Source of the DNA: Akkermansia muciniphila
GTDB taxonomy: Bacteria > Verrucomicrobiota > Verrucomicrobiia > Limisphaerales > SIBE01
NCBI GenBank assembly: GCA_945861765.1
Contig: CAMAWP010000006.1
Location: forward strand, 1 to 62,758
Direction of reading: 5' to 3'
Length of the DNA stretch: 62,758 nucleotides
Shown here: in pieces, positions 16,838 to 26,058 of the stretch
Layout of the letters: every line of letters starts with the position of its first letter
Numbering within the stretch: position 1 is the stretch's first letter
Program-made: the position numbers and the translations under genes
The notes under the pieces: generated by a model
Databases searched by the model: none
Told to the model about the DNA's origin: nothing
The model's input: only the letters and a program-made list of their open reading frames with translations

Positions 16838-17894
16838 TGAACGGGGCGGGAGGGTCTGGTTAAAGGAGGGTGTGAGGCAAGGGAGGTTGAAGTTTCCGAC
16901 GGATCGACCGGTCGGGCATTATCACTGCATTTCTCGAATCGTGGATCGACGGTTCATTTTCGAGGAGGCAGAGAAGGAGCATTTCACGCGGTTGATGCGC
17001 GAATATGAAGCGTTCTGCCAAGTGCGGGTGCTGACCTTCTGCGTGATGTCCAACCACTACCACATTTTGTTGGAAGTGCCCAAACGGCCCGATGTGCTGC
17101 CTACCGCCGAACAATTACTGGAGCTGCTGAAGGGATTGGAGTTTGAAGAGGATTACAGCCGGACCAAAGCGCAAATCGAACTGTTCCGGATGGCCAAAGA
17201 TGGGGACGGGGAGAAAGCCCTTCTGGAGGGGTTCTTTCGGCAGATGTGGGATGTGAGTTGGTTCAACCGTCTGCTCAAGCAGCGGTTCAGCGCGTGGTAC
17301 AACCATCGCACGGGCCGCAAGGGGACCCTGTGGGAAGAGCGATTCAAGAGCGTGTTGGTTGATGGATGTGGGGAGGCCCTGCTGACCATGGCGGCGTATA
17401 TCGACTTGAACCCGGTGCGAGCAGGATTGACGGAGGACCCGAAAGATTATCGGTGGTGCGGCTACGGCGAAGCGGTGGCTGGCATTCGGATCGCCAAGGA
17501 AGGATTCAAGTCTTTGATGAATGCCCGGGACGAAGTCGACGAATCGATGACGGCGGCGATGGCAACTTATCGAGTCTGGCTGTTTGGCCAGGGGGAGCAG
17601 AACGAAGGATTGAACGCGCAAGGCCAACCCATGCGGCGCGGGATCGATCCCGAGAGAGTCAAAGAGGTCATCGATGCCAAGGGCAAGCTACGCATCCACG
17701 ACTACGCGCGGTGTCGAGTGCGTTACTTTGTGGATGGCGCGGTTTTCGGAACGCGCGAGTTCGTGGATGAGATTTTTCAAACCTTCCGCGGACGCTTCGG
17801 TCTGAATCGAGAAACCGGGGCTCGATCCGTGCGGGGTCTGGACGGGCCGGCATTGTTCGTCTTGAGGGATCTTCGGAAGTCTGCTTTTGGATAA
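16824..17894 (+). CDS. REP-associated tyrosine transposase (RAYT, Y1/HUH type)
   Basis: Up to 356 aa in the transposase_17 / RAYT family, which acts on REP-type palindromic repeats through a single-strand HUH mechanism. Visible features: FPTDRPVGHYHCISRIVDR near the start, the metal-binding HUH motif in CVMSNHYHILLEVP, the segment SAWYNHRTGRKGTLWEERF that carries the candidate catalytic Tyr, and AAYIDLNPVRAGL. It is longer than the enterobacterial type (about 165 aa), as is common in PVC relatives. The start is uncertain: the frame opens at a TTG at 16824 inside the repeat, and a GTG at 16872 after AAAGGAGG is an alternative. Its repeats surround it and one copy sits in the response-regulator ORF. 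Confidence 0.9.
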   Translation: MEKELERGGRVWLKEGVRQGRLKFPTDRPVGHYHCISRIVDRRFIFEEAEKEHFTRLMREYEAFCQVRVLTFCVMSNHYHILLEVPKRPDVLPTAEQLLELLKGLEFEEDYSRTKAQIELFRMAKDGDGEKALLEGFFRQMWDVSWFNRLLKQRFSAWYNHRTGRKGTLWEERFKSVLVDGCGEALLTMAAYIDLNPVRAGLTEDPKDYRWCGYGEAVAGIRIAKEGFKSLMNARDEVDESMTAAMATYRVWLFGQGEQNEGLNAQGQPMRRGIDPERVKEVIDAKGKLRIHDYARCRVRYFVDGAVFGTREFVDEIFQTFRGRFGLNRETGARSVRGLDGPALFVLRDLRKSAFG

Positions 17895-18219
17895 ATTTCG
17901 CGCACCACTTGTTGACCAATTCTCGGCGTCAACGCTCTCCAAGAACTAGCCGGTGATTTGATTCTGTCAATTTTCCGCAATATCTCCCAAGCGATTCAAA
18001 GTAGGACCATTGTGGATCGAAGGTCCAGCTTGGCTTGAGCGAGGAAACGCTTGTGGCTGTGCAGAACTAAGTATCGCAGCACCACTATCCTGATTCCCGT
18101 TTGTCGAAGACTGATTGCTTCGGTCATTTCTCGGAAGGCTCTTAATTCTTATTGCCAAGGATGTCGTCATCCCTCAGCTCAAGAGGATTTCCTCAATACT
18201 TTGTCTGTCCCTTTTTGGC
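17895..18219. other. Intergenic region downstream of the transposase
   Basis: No gene recognised. It contains TTGTCTGTCCC at 18201-18211, the reverse complement of the first 11 bases of the GGGACAGACAATT repeat before the transposase. It may mark the right boundary of the mobile unit. Confidence 0.4.
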
Positions 18220-19626
18220 CTATGTCAAACCGCGAATCGGCTCACCGCGCGTCATGGCTTCGACCACGCGCTGCGGGATGCCCGGCATCAGGCGCACTTC
18301 GCCGATGTCCAGGAGCGTGTGCATGATGGTGGCTAGGAGATCCTTCATGGTCACCGCGTCTGACGCTGGCTCGCCGCCGTCGCGCGACGACTGCCCGATG
18401 ACACGGCCCATCTTCAGCCCGCCCCCATAGATCAGGAGCGGCGCGAGGTTGCCCCAATGATCGCGGCCACCATTCTTATTGATGGCGGGCGTGCGCCCCA
18501 TCTCACCGCAGCACACGAGCAGAATCTTTTCGCTCAACCCACGCGCCTCGACATCCTCGATGAACGCTGACACCGCGTGGTCAAACGGAGTGCCTACGTA
18601 TTCCATGCCCACCTTCATCGGGGCGTTGTTTTCATCGGCGTGCATGTCCCAGATGAAGCTCGTGGTGACGGTGACAAAGCCGGCGCCGCGTTCACAGAGG
18701 CGGCGGGCCAGGAGCAGTTGTCGTCCGAGAGTGAGCGCATTGGTCGCGTAGTGGTCGATGTTCTTCCACTGTTTGCTGATGCGATCGCGCGGGAGCAACG
18801 GCGCAGTGTCGTAGCGTTCGACGAGGCGCGGATCTTCGCGGGATAGATCGAAGGCGTCGGACACGCCGCGGTGCAGCGCGCTGAAGGCTTGTTGCTGGAA
18901 TACGCTGAAGCCTTCGACCGCGCCGCTGGCGTCCGCCCAGCGTCTCCAGTTGTCCAGCGCACCGAGCAGGGCGCGGCGGTTTTCGAAACGGCCCTCCGGC
19001 AGGTTCATGCGCATGTCCTCCTGCAGATTCGCGCCCGCTCCCGGCACGAACGGCGCGAATGCGCGGCTCAATTCACCGGTGCCCTCGAAGTTGCCAAACT
19101 CCGTCACCGCCGCCTGCGCCTTCTGGTCCACCGAGCGCGGGAAGAGCGCGACGTTCGTCGGCATCGCCGTGTTCACGCGCGATGCGCCCGCGATGCTGGA
19201 GTAAAGCGATCCCATGTTTGCGCGCAGCGTGTCAGCTCCGAGAACGGGTTTGATATCGTGGTTCCCGTCGCCCGTGACGAACGAGCGGACGATGCTGAAT
19301 TTGTGGGCAAGCTTCGCGAGTTGCGTGAACGTGCTCCCGAAAGTGACGCCGGGGATGGTGGTTTTGATTTCGCCCGTGACGCTGCGAATGGAGGAGGATG
19401 CATCCATCTTCGGATCGAAGGTCTCGAATTGCGACGGCCCTCCGTGCATGAAGAGGAAGATGACCGACCGATCTTTGAGCGGAGGCTTCTTCGCGCTCGC
19501 CGCGGCTGCGCGGGTCGCAAACAAGTCGCCCAACGTGAGTCCGCCGAGGGCAAGCCCACCCGCCCGCAGGAACTGACGACGGTGCCATCGTCCCGCCTGA
19601 CGGAAGTGATCTTGAAAAATCAGCAT
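18220..19626 (-). CDS. Tat-exported DUF1501 protein
   Basis: A 468-aa DUF1501 protein, a PVC-abundant exported family in the alkaline phosphatase-like superfamily whose function is not established. A Tat signal, HRRQFLRAGG, is followed by a hydrophobic run. Family landmarks are FLFMHGGPSQFETFDPK, RRLCERGAGFVTVT, CCGEMGRTPAINKNGG and RDHWGNLAPLLIYGGG. The late segment LLATIMHTLLDIGE is also typical. It lies just downstream of another DUF1501 gene (9-nt gap), both in the same operon as a PSD1 gene, but belongs to the shorter GRDHW subgroup rather than the GRDHN one. Confidence 0.92.
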   Translation of the reverse strand: MLIFQDHFRQAGRWHRRQFLRAGGLALGGLTLGDLFATRAAAASAKKPPLKDRSVIFLFMHGGPSQFETFDPKMDASSSIRSVTGEIKTTIPGVTFGSTFTQLAKLAHKFSIVRSFVTGDGNHDIKPVLGADTLRANMGSLYSSIAGASRVNTAMPTNVALFPRSVDQKAQAAVTEFGNFEGTGELSRAFAPFVPGAGANLQEDMRMNLPEGRFENRRALLGALDNWRRWADASGAVEGFSVFQQQAFSALHRGVSDAFDLSREDPRLVERYDTAPLLPRDRISKQWKNIDHYATNALTLGRQLLLARRLCERGAGFVTVTTSFIWDMHADENNAPMKVGMEYVGTPFDHAVSAFIEDVEARGLSEKILLVCCGEMGRTPAINKNGGRDHWGNLAPLLIYGGGLKMGRVIGQSSRDGGEPASDAVTMKDLLATIMHTLLDIGEVRLMPGIPQRVVEAMTRGEPIRGLT

Positions 19627-19635
19627 CGCGCGTGG

Positions 19636-21102
19636 TCAGGCAAGGATATCGCGGATGACCGTTCCGCCCGTGTCGGTCAATTGCTTGAAACGCCCGGCAT
19701 GATAAAACGTGAGCTTCGATTGGTCGAGGCCCAGGACGTGGAGCAAAGTGGCGTGAACATCTTTCAGACTTTGCCGCTGTTCGACCGCCTTGTTCCCTAT
19801 CTCGTCCGTTGCGCCAATGAGCGTTCCTCCGGTGGTGCCGCCCCCGGCGAACCACATGGTCATGGCCCCGGGATTGTGGTCCCGGCCGGGCTTTTTCTTC
19901 TTGTGATTGCCTTCGTTTGTGTCGGGAGTGCGGCCAAACTCACCGCCCCAGACCACCAGGGTTTCGTCCAACAACCCGCGCTGTTTGAGGTCCTGAATCA
20001 GTCCGGCGATGGGAACATCCACCTTCTCCGCAGCGTTGCGATGGCCTTTTAGAATGTCATCGTGGGAATCCCATCCACCCGACCATAACTGCACGAAACG
20101 CACTCCCCGCTCCACGAGGCGGCGGGCCAGGAGGCAGCGCGTTCCAAATGCCTTGGTCTTTTCCTGATCGACTCCGTAAAGTTTCCTGATCGATTCCGGT
20201 TCGCCCTCGATGGAGAGCGTGCCAGGCACCTCGGTTTGCATCCGGAAAGCGAGTTCGTAACTCGCCATGCGGGCCTCCAGATCCGGATGGGTGGGAGTCC
20301 GCTGGCTGTGTTCGCGGTTGAACATCTGCAACAGATCGAGGCTGTCCCGCTGGCGCTGACGACCGACCTCCGGCGGCGGTTGCAGGTCGAGGATGGGAAT
20401 CGCGCCGCTGCGGAGCTGGGTTCCCTGGTAGTATGTGGGAAGATAGGCGTTGCCCCACGTCGCCGTGCCGCCAAAAGGTTGTCCGTCCCGAAGCACCACA
20501 AAGGCGGGGAGATTTTGGTTCACCGTTCCCAGCCCATAAGTCACCCAGGAGCCGATCGAGGGGCTGCCTTGAAAAGCATTACCTGTCAGGAACTGGAACA
20601 GGGCGGCCGGATGATTGTCGCTCTCGGCATAGACCGAACGAACGAAGGCGAGGTCATCTACACAGGTCGCCACATTCCTGAACAGATCGCTGACCTCCCT
20701 CCCGCACTGGCCATAGCGCTGAAATTCGAACGGCGACGGCGTGAAAAAACGGTCGCCGCTATTCTGATTCGACTTCAGTGGGTCGTCTCGTTTGAAAAGT
20801 TTCCCACTCACTTCCTGCAATTTGGGCTTCGGATCAAACGTGTCCATGTGACTGGCCCCGCCCTCCATCATGAGAAAGATGCAGGCCTTGGCGCGCGCCG
20901 GAAAATGCGGCTGTTTGGCCAGCATCGGATTGAGGGTGAGTTTAGTCCCCAGCACTTCAGCGGCGGTGGCTCGATCCTGATTCAGCAGCCAACTCAAGGC
21001 CACGGAGCCGACGCCGGAGCCGAGTTGGTACATGAACCCCCGCCGGTCCATGAGGCTGGATTCCACTAGGGGACCGAGGTTCGAAGTACGGGGCATTTTC
21101 AT
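19636..21102 (-). CDS. DUF1501 protein paired with PSD1
   Basis: A 488-aa DUF1501 protein from the ATG at 21102; the open frame extends 15 codons upstream without merit. The signal-like segment contains MDRRGFMYQLGSGVGSVA. Landmarks: CIFLMMEGGASHMDTFDPK, SIGSWVTYGLGTVNQNLP, CLLARRLVERGVRFVQLW, WGGEFGRTPDT, GRDHNPGAMTMWFAGGG and the terminal LTFYHAGRFKQLTD. Downstream of a PSD1 gene on the same strand (114 nt), which is the standard pairing in this group. The protein is probably secreted with its PSD1 partner; no enzymatic role is established. Confidence 0.93.
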   Translation of the reverse strand: MKMPRTSNLGPLVESSLMDRRGFMYQLGSGVGSVALSWLLNQDRATAAEVLGTKLTLNPMLAKQPHFPARAKACIFLMMEGGASHMDTFDPKPKLQEVSGKLFKRDDPLKSNQNSGDRFFTPSPFEFQRYGQCGREVSDLFRNVATCVDDLAFVRSVYAESDNHPAALFQFLTGNAFQGSPSIGSWVTYGLGTVNQNLPAFVVLRDGQPFGGTATWGNAYLPTYYQGTQLRSGAIPILDLQPPPEVGRQRQRDSLDLLQMFNREHSQRTPTHPDLEARMASYELAFRMQTEVPGTLSIEGEPESIRKLYGVDQEKTKAFGTRCLLARRLVERGVRFVQLWSGGWDSHDDILKGHRNAAEKVDVPIAGLIQDLKQRGLLDETLVVWGGEFGRTPDTNEGNHKKKKPGRDHNPGAMTMWFAGGGTTGGTLIGATDEIGNKAVEQRQSLKDVHATLLHVLGLDQSKLTFYHAGRFKQLTDTGGTVIRDILA

Positions 21103-21216
21103 GATCGTGAACTCAAATTGTTGCCGCGCCAAATCCCCGCGACCCATCTCGCCGTGCTTCGGTTTGGTATGGCGATGTTGGCGGCATCGGTGGCGAGTGG
21201 AAGGGCATCATTGGCA

Positions 21217-23445
21217 TTATTCCAAATACAGAAATTCATTGGCGTTCAACGCCACCAGGCAAAAGTCCGCCAGCGCTTTTGAGGGTTCGCTGTCGGCCGT
21301 TTCCGCGCCGGACTGTTTCTCGAGGAAGCGGGAACCCGCATCCAGTTCAGACGGGGTCGGCTTCCTTCCAAAGGCAAAGCTGAATACCCACTCCACCTGA
21401 CGGCGCGGAACCGGCCCGGCTTCGCGTTGCACGCGCCGGGCAAAATGCCGGCTGGTTTCGTAAGCGAAATTGCTGTTAAAAAGAGTGAAGACCTGTGGAG
21501 TCGTTACAGAAGCGCCCCGGCGGGGGCACGAAGTGGACATGTCGGCCGCGTCAAAGGATTCCATCATGGGGACGATCAGGTTGCGGCGTTGAAACTGGTA
21601 AAGGCTGCGGCGTCGGCGCTGATCTTCTTCGGAAGGGTCCCATTTGAACATGTCGAAATCGCGGCCCATTTCCGGGGGCAACTCCTCAAAAAAGCCGGGG
21701 CCGCCAGAGATGGGCAGCAACCGGCCGCTGACGGCCAGCATGGTATCCCGAAGGACTTCGCCCTCCAACCGGCGGAAGTGAGCACGCCACAGCAGCCGGT
21801 TGTCGGGGTCAATTTTGGCACACGCTTCGTGCTGAGGATGACGGGAGGAAAGCTGGTAAGTGCGCGACAAGAGCAGCAGCCGGTGGAGGGGCTTGAGCCG
21901 CCAGCCGTTTTCGATCAAGCGCGTCGCCAGGTAATCGAGCAGCTCGGGGTGGCTGGCGCCGGAGCCGTTTACACCAAAATCATTGGCCGTGGCGACAATC
22001 CCGGTGCCAAAGTGATACTGCCAGAGCCGATTGACCAGCACGCGGGCCGTCAGCGGGTTCTTCGGGCTGGCTATCCATTGAGCAAGAACCTTGCGCCGCC
22101 CAGCGGCCGCGGATTTCAGTTTGGGCTGCTCTTCGAAACATTCCGCCGACCATGGCGGGACGGCGGAGAGGAACGCCGGCGTTACTTTTTGCAATGGAGA
22201 AGTCAGGCTCCCGCCTTTGAGCACACGAGTCTCTGGGACCGGTTCCTCGTCCGAGGGATTGGCTACCGCGCAGGCCACGGCTTTGAAGCGTGCAGGGCCT
22301 TTGAACTCCCCAACCGCCATCTTCAGCTTGTTGAATTGATCTATTTCGTCCTTGGTGTAGGAGGGATCCTTGCCAAAGGCTTCATCGAATTGCTTGTCGT
22401 CCACGTCCGTGGCTGCCTTCTTAAGAATGGACGCGACCTTCGGCCTGAAGGAGATCCGAAACTTGGACAAGGCGCGCTGTCGCCGGATCATCTCCTCCTC
22501 GGCTTTGGCGTACTGGGAGTGAAACTCGCCGCGTTTCTCCACCTCGAGAAATTTGGCGGCGGGCTCAGCGCGCTTCAATGGGGCTAGAAACGCTTGCAGG
22601 CTGTAATAATCGACGATGGAAACCGGGTCGTACTTGTGATCGTGACACCGGGCACAGCCCACCGTGAGCCCCAGGAAGACGGACCCCACCGCGTCAGTGA
22701 TTTCGTTGAGGTAGTCCTGCCGTTTGTTTTCCGGCACCATATTGTCGGCCTCCCATGGACCAAGCCTATAAAAGCCGGTGGCAACAATTCCCTCGCTCCC
22801 AGCGTCCATTTCGTCGCCGGCCAGTTGCTCGCGAATGAAGCGGTCGAATGGACGGTCTTCATTGAACGTGCGGACGACATAATCGCGGTAGCGCCAGAGC
22901 GTCGGACGTTCTTCATCGATGGCAAATCCGTCGGTCTCGGCAAAACGGACGACGTCGAGCCAATGCCGCGCCCATCGCTCACCGTACTGAGGCGAATCGA
23001 GCAAACGGTCCACGACTTTTTCGTAAGCTTGCGGAGAATTGTCGGTCAGGAAACTCTCCATTTCTTCAGGAGTGGGAGGCAGACCGGTCACATCGAAAGT
23101 AACACGTCGGAGGAAGGCGTGGCGGGAGGCCAGAGGCGCGGGCTCTACGCCTTGCGCATCTTGTTTGGCAAGGATGAATGCATCAATAGGTGTTAAGACC
23201 AGGCCGGCTTGTTTTGCCTCAGGCACGGCAGGACTGGCAATTGGCTTGAACGCCCAATCGCTCGTGCCTGGGCCGCGCCCGGTTTTGGAGGTCTCCGCCG
23301 GGTTCTGCGCCCACAGTTCGAAGGGGCCAGCCAGCAAGGCAAGGGAGATCGCCACCCATGCCACCCGGGTCGGTCGAGAATCGACACAGACGCCGAGAGG
23401 TCTTCGCCATGAGCTCAATTTAGATAGAGTTGTGCTAAGAGTCAT
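21217..23445 (-). CDS. Exported PSD1 protein (DUF1549/DUF1553) without N-terminal cytochrome domain
   Basis: A 742-aa protein. A hydrophobic segment near residues 28-45 (VAWVAISLALLAGPFELWA) is the probable signal. DUF1549 covers about 85-300: [37 protein letters not shown] and a heme-type [14 protein letters not shown]1553 covers the second half: [38 protein letters not shown] and the tail ALNANEFLYLE. Unlike the copies at 39216 and 54300 it has no N-terminal cytochrome-like (PSCyt1) CxxCH domain. It is the first gene of a PSD1-DUF1501-DUF1501 unit. The function is likely a surface redox or glycan-related role, unproven. Confidence 0.9.
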   Translation of the reverse strand: MTLSTTLSKLSSWRRPLGVCVDSRPTRVAWVAISLALLAGPFELWAQNPAETSKTGRGPGTSDWAFKPIASPAVPEAKQAGLVLTPIDAFILAKQDAQGVEPAPLASRHAFLRRVTFDVTGLPPTPEEMESFLTDNSPQAYEKVVDRLLDSPQYGERWARHWLDVVRFAETDGFAIDEERPTLWRYRDYVVRTFNEDRPFDRFIREQLAGDEMDAGSEGIVATGFYRLGPWEADNMVPENKRQDYLNEITDAVGSVFLGLTVGCARCHDHKYDPVSIVDYYSLQAFLAPLKRAEPAAKFLEVEKRGEFHSQYAKAEEEMIRRQRALSKFRISFRPKVASILKKAATDVDDKQFDEAFGKDPSYTKDEIDQFNKLKMAVGEFKGPARFKAVACAVANPSDEEPVPETRVLKGGSLTSPLQKVTPAFLSAVPPWSAECFEEQPKLKSAAAGRRKVLAQWIASPKNPLTARVLVNRLWQYHFGTGIVATANDFGVNGSGASHPELLDYLATRLIENGWRLKPLHRLLLLSRTYQLSSRHPQHEACAKIDPDNRLLWRAHFRRLEGEVLRDTMLAVSGRLLPISGGPGFFEELPPEMGRDFDMFKWDPSEEDQRRRRSLYQFQRRNLIVPMMESFDAADMSTSCPRRGASVTTPQVFTLFNSNFAYETSRHFARRVQREAGPVPRRQVEWVFSFAFGRKPTPSELDAGSRFLEKQSGAETADSEPSKALADFCLVALNANEFLYLE

Positions 23446-23820
23446 CGCGGTTTCTTGCGCGCCTCACGAAATCTCGCACTCGGTGGGACGCAACAAGATC
23501 TTGTAGTTTTCATGGGCTAGTAGCATCAGCAAATAGCAGATTCCCGGGCTCGATTCAATCTATCTTTCGTTGCGCCGTCCAGCCGCCCGACTAGTGCCTG
23601 GAAGTCGCATCACCGGGCAAGGGCGAGACGCACTGGCTATCCAAGCGATGAACCCACAGTGCGGCCTGACACAAAACCCGGAACTCACCCTTCGACCGGC
23701 GCGTGGTTCGACCAGGAGTCATTCTTCCAACCGGTCGTCATGTTTCCCCTGGAATTCACCTTTAAGTCTAAGAAAAGCCGTGGCCATGTTGTGACGTCCA
23801 TGTGGGACGGCCAAGCGATC
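23446..23820. other. Intergenic region, no gene recognised
   Basis: About 375 bp between two minus-strand units. Short open stretches occur but none shows family conservation. It should contain the promoter of the PSD1 unit. No TTGGCA/TAAACT module with the geometry seen elsewhere is present. Confidence 0.35.
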
Positions 23821-25080
23821 TTACTGCTCCCCCCAGGGTCGGCTGGCCGGAGGAGGCGGAGGCTGTTGCCAACGCCAGATCGGCTGGTAACTGAATTGCA
23901 GGTGGGGGGTTTCTTTTCGGGCCCCTCCTTCGGTTCGGGACTGCAGCAGCGCATCGAGCAACCCGCTCGTCATGAGGGTGCGTTCAACATTCCGGCCAGG
24001 CTGGCCGGTGAGCATCATCTTTTCGACGCCGTTCAGCAGCAGCGTGAAGTGCGCGGCGGGGCGCGCTTCCTGTGTCCAGAATTGGGTCGATTCGATGCGC
24101 CGATCGTTCCGATAACGCCAGGCGCCCGTCCATTCGGAGACCGCGCCATTGAGTTCGAGCACCGTCGCACGCAGTCCATCCAGATACTCCACCTGCCAGA
24201 GGATCGGCTCATTGACGGCCTCGCGCAAGGGCCGGCCCTCACTCGGGCGACGTGACAGGCGATTCATTGCGGCTTCGAATAATGTGGGGTCGAAACGCTT
24301 TTCTCGCTGTGCCGCCCAGACCGCGTCGCCCGTGAGGCATCGCACTGCTCGAACACCCGTCTCTCCGCCTCGCCGCTGCTCCGCGACGGCCTGCAAGCAC
24401 TCCAGCGCGTGGAATCCGTAGTGGTCAGTCGAACCAAATGTCAGCACAACGATCTCATCCACTCGCGCCTCGCGCTCGATATCCGCCGCGGGATGGCGCC
24501 AGGAACCTGGCACGGAGGATCCGCCCATCAGCGGAATATTGAGTTCCCGCGCTGTGTCGTAAATGTGCTTGGCGTCCGCCCAGTTGTCGGCCAGGTGTTT
24601 GTCCACGAACACGGGAACCACTCGCCCGCTGGCTCGAAAGACCTTGATCATTTCGTCCCAAAAGCGGCGCTTGGGATACTGCGTGTTGCCAGTCGGTGAA
24701 CGCGGGTAGTCTCCGTGCTCCGCAACGAGCAACACTCCGTCCACAGCCAAGCGGCCGGTGCCCAATGTGAGCGTGTCCGCGATTGTGGGATAGATGGGAA
24801 ACCGGTGGGAGGCGGCCAGGAGGCGGCTGATGTCGTTGGGCGGTCGCTGATCGGTGTAGAGCGAAACGAGCTTGAGGAGGGAATCCTTGCCGGTGCCATC
24901 CAACATGTCGGTCAGCAGGAGGCGGCTGATGATCACATCGGCGTGGGAATTATGACGGTAAACCGTCGTGAGCGCCGCGACGCGCTTGATCGCCGGTTCA
25001 TCAGCACTGACGGACAACGCGGCGAACAGCAGCCACGGCAGCAAGCCCAAGCCACGGATGGAAAGCAGTTGATGGCTCAT
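23821..25080 (-). CDS. Secreted protein of the uncharacterised family, second copy
   Basis: A 419-aa paralogue of the protein at 11345-12712. The start is the ATG at 25080, where a signal peptide begins (LGLLPWLLFAALSVSADE); the open frame runs 93 codons further upstream but overlaps the prepilin gene. Shared blocks: RVAALTTVY with NSHADV; LVSLYTDQ; LAVDGVLLVAEHGDYP; YPKRRFWDEM; GRVVPVFVDKHLADNW; NIPLMGGSSVP; and RRGGETGV. This copy uses a Sec-type signal, the other a Tat motif. No known domain is visible. A redox or metal-dependent enzyme on a small ligand is a guess. Confidence 0.84.
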   Translation of the reverse strand: MSHQLLSIRGLGLLPWLLFAALSVSADEPAIKRVAALTTVYRHNSHADVIISRLLLTDMLDGTGKDSLLKLVSLYTDQRPPNDISRLLAASHRFPIYPTIADTLTLGTGRLAVDGVLLVAEHGDYPRSPTGNTQYPKRRFWDEMIKVFRASGRVVPVFVDKHLADNWADAKHIYDTARELNIPLMGGSSVPGSWRHPAADIEREARVDEIVVLTFGSTDHYGFHALECLQAVAEQRRGGETGVRAVRCLTGDAVWAAQREKRFDPTLFEAAMNRLSRRPSEGRPLREAVNEPILWQVEYLDGLRATVLELNGAVSEWTGAWRYRNDRRIESTQFWTQEARPAAHFTLLLNGVEKMMLTGQPGRNVERTLMTSGLLDALLQSRTEGGARKETPHLQFSYQPIWRWQQPPPPPASRPWGEQ

Positions 25081-25094
25081 TGGAAACGTATTGG

Positions 25095-25919
25095 CTACCT
25101 GGTAGGGCCGGTGGTGCGCTCGGCCAGCCACAGGTAGTCGTTCGGTGAACTTCCACCGGCTGCCGTCGGGTGCGATGTCCGCCGGAGCGTCGCCACATCT
25201 CTCCACTTGTGGATTTCGGCATGGCCATCGGCAAAAGAGAGAGCCCCGGATCCACCATGGTAGCTCGCCGGACAATCGTTCATCGATCCGTTCTTCGGCA
25301 GCACCGTCGTGCCGATGGGCATCAGATGCACCAGGAAACCATCGTTCAGAGTGGGGCATTCGTCTGTAAACACCCAGCGTTGGGAGGGCGCGTCAAAGGC
25401 ATCGATCTTCCGATATTCCATCCAAGTCGGCTTTCGCTCGGCGATCTGCGACCACGATGTGCCATCCCAGAATCCGCCCACAAACGCATTCATGGCAATG
25501 CTCCGAACCCGAGGATCTTTCCCGGGTGGGTTGACCGTGCGATCGCCGGGACATTTAAAAATACTGGCCTCGCCGCTGAAGTATGGCCCCATGAGCGCCT
25601 TGGTAAAAAGGAGCTTATTGGTGTTGTCGGGATTGTTGCTATTGTAACTCATAAAGCCCGTGCACCAACTCCGGGTCAAGTCGCGTTCGGTCACGGTGTT
25701 GAACGGCAACTTTCCCTGGTTGTCGTCCGCATAGAGACGCCACGCGAGCATGACCTGGCGCAGATTATTCATGCATTGAAGGCTCTGCGCTTTGACTTTG
25801 GCCTTGCTCAACGCGGGGAGCAACATGCCGGCGAGAATCGCGATGATTGCTATGACAACGAGGAGTTCGATCAACGTAAACCCCGACCGCTCGCGGTCCT
25901 GATCGGTTATGGGTGTCAT
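25095..25919 (-). CDS. Type II secretion-like prepilin with H-X9-DG layout
   Basis: A 274-aa protein with the class III prepilin signature: [20 protein letters not shown] near residues 12-31, where prepilin peptidase would cleave before the Phe after Gly13. The long C-terminal region is a pseudopilin-like domain with the [20 protein letters not shown] motif typical of PVC H-X9-DG proteins. Such proteins are numerous in PVC genomes and are presumed pseudopilins of a secretion system or surface appendage. Fourteen bases separate it from the next gene downstream (23821-25080), so the two are probably cotranscribed. Confidence 0.9.
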   Translation of the reverse strand: MTPITDQDRERSGFTLIELLVVIAIIAILAGMLLPALSKAKVKAQSLQCMNNLRQVMLAWRLYADDNQGKLPFNTVTERDLTRSWCTGFMSYNSNNPDNTNKLLFTKALMGPYFSGEASIFKCPGDRTVNPPGKDPRVRSIAMNAFVGGFWDGTSWSQIAERKPTWMEYRKIDAFDAPSQRWVFTDECPTLNDGFLVHLMPIGTTVLPKNGSMNDCPASYHGGSGALSFADGHAEIHKWRDVATLRRTSHPTAAGGSSPNDYLWLAERTTGPTR

Positions 25920-26058
25920 GAGGTAAACTATGCGCAGAACGGTTGAGACTGTGAAAGCTCGAATTCCTGACGGGGGTCAGCATTCATTTAGGCGTCCGCG
26001 CGAGAAATTTCACTAGCCTGAATACACTCACAAAGAATACCTTTAAAAGGAATTCTCC

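Noticed and set aside
23446-23820. Possible small gene between PSD1 and the unknown family gene
   Set aside because: No conserved family or convincing start in any frame.
25081-25359. Upstream extension of the unknown family protein
   Set aside because: It overlaps the prepilin gene and lacks a signal segment at its start.
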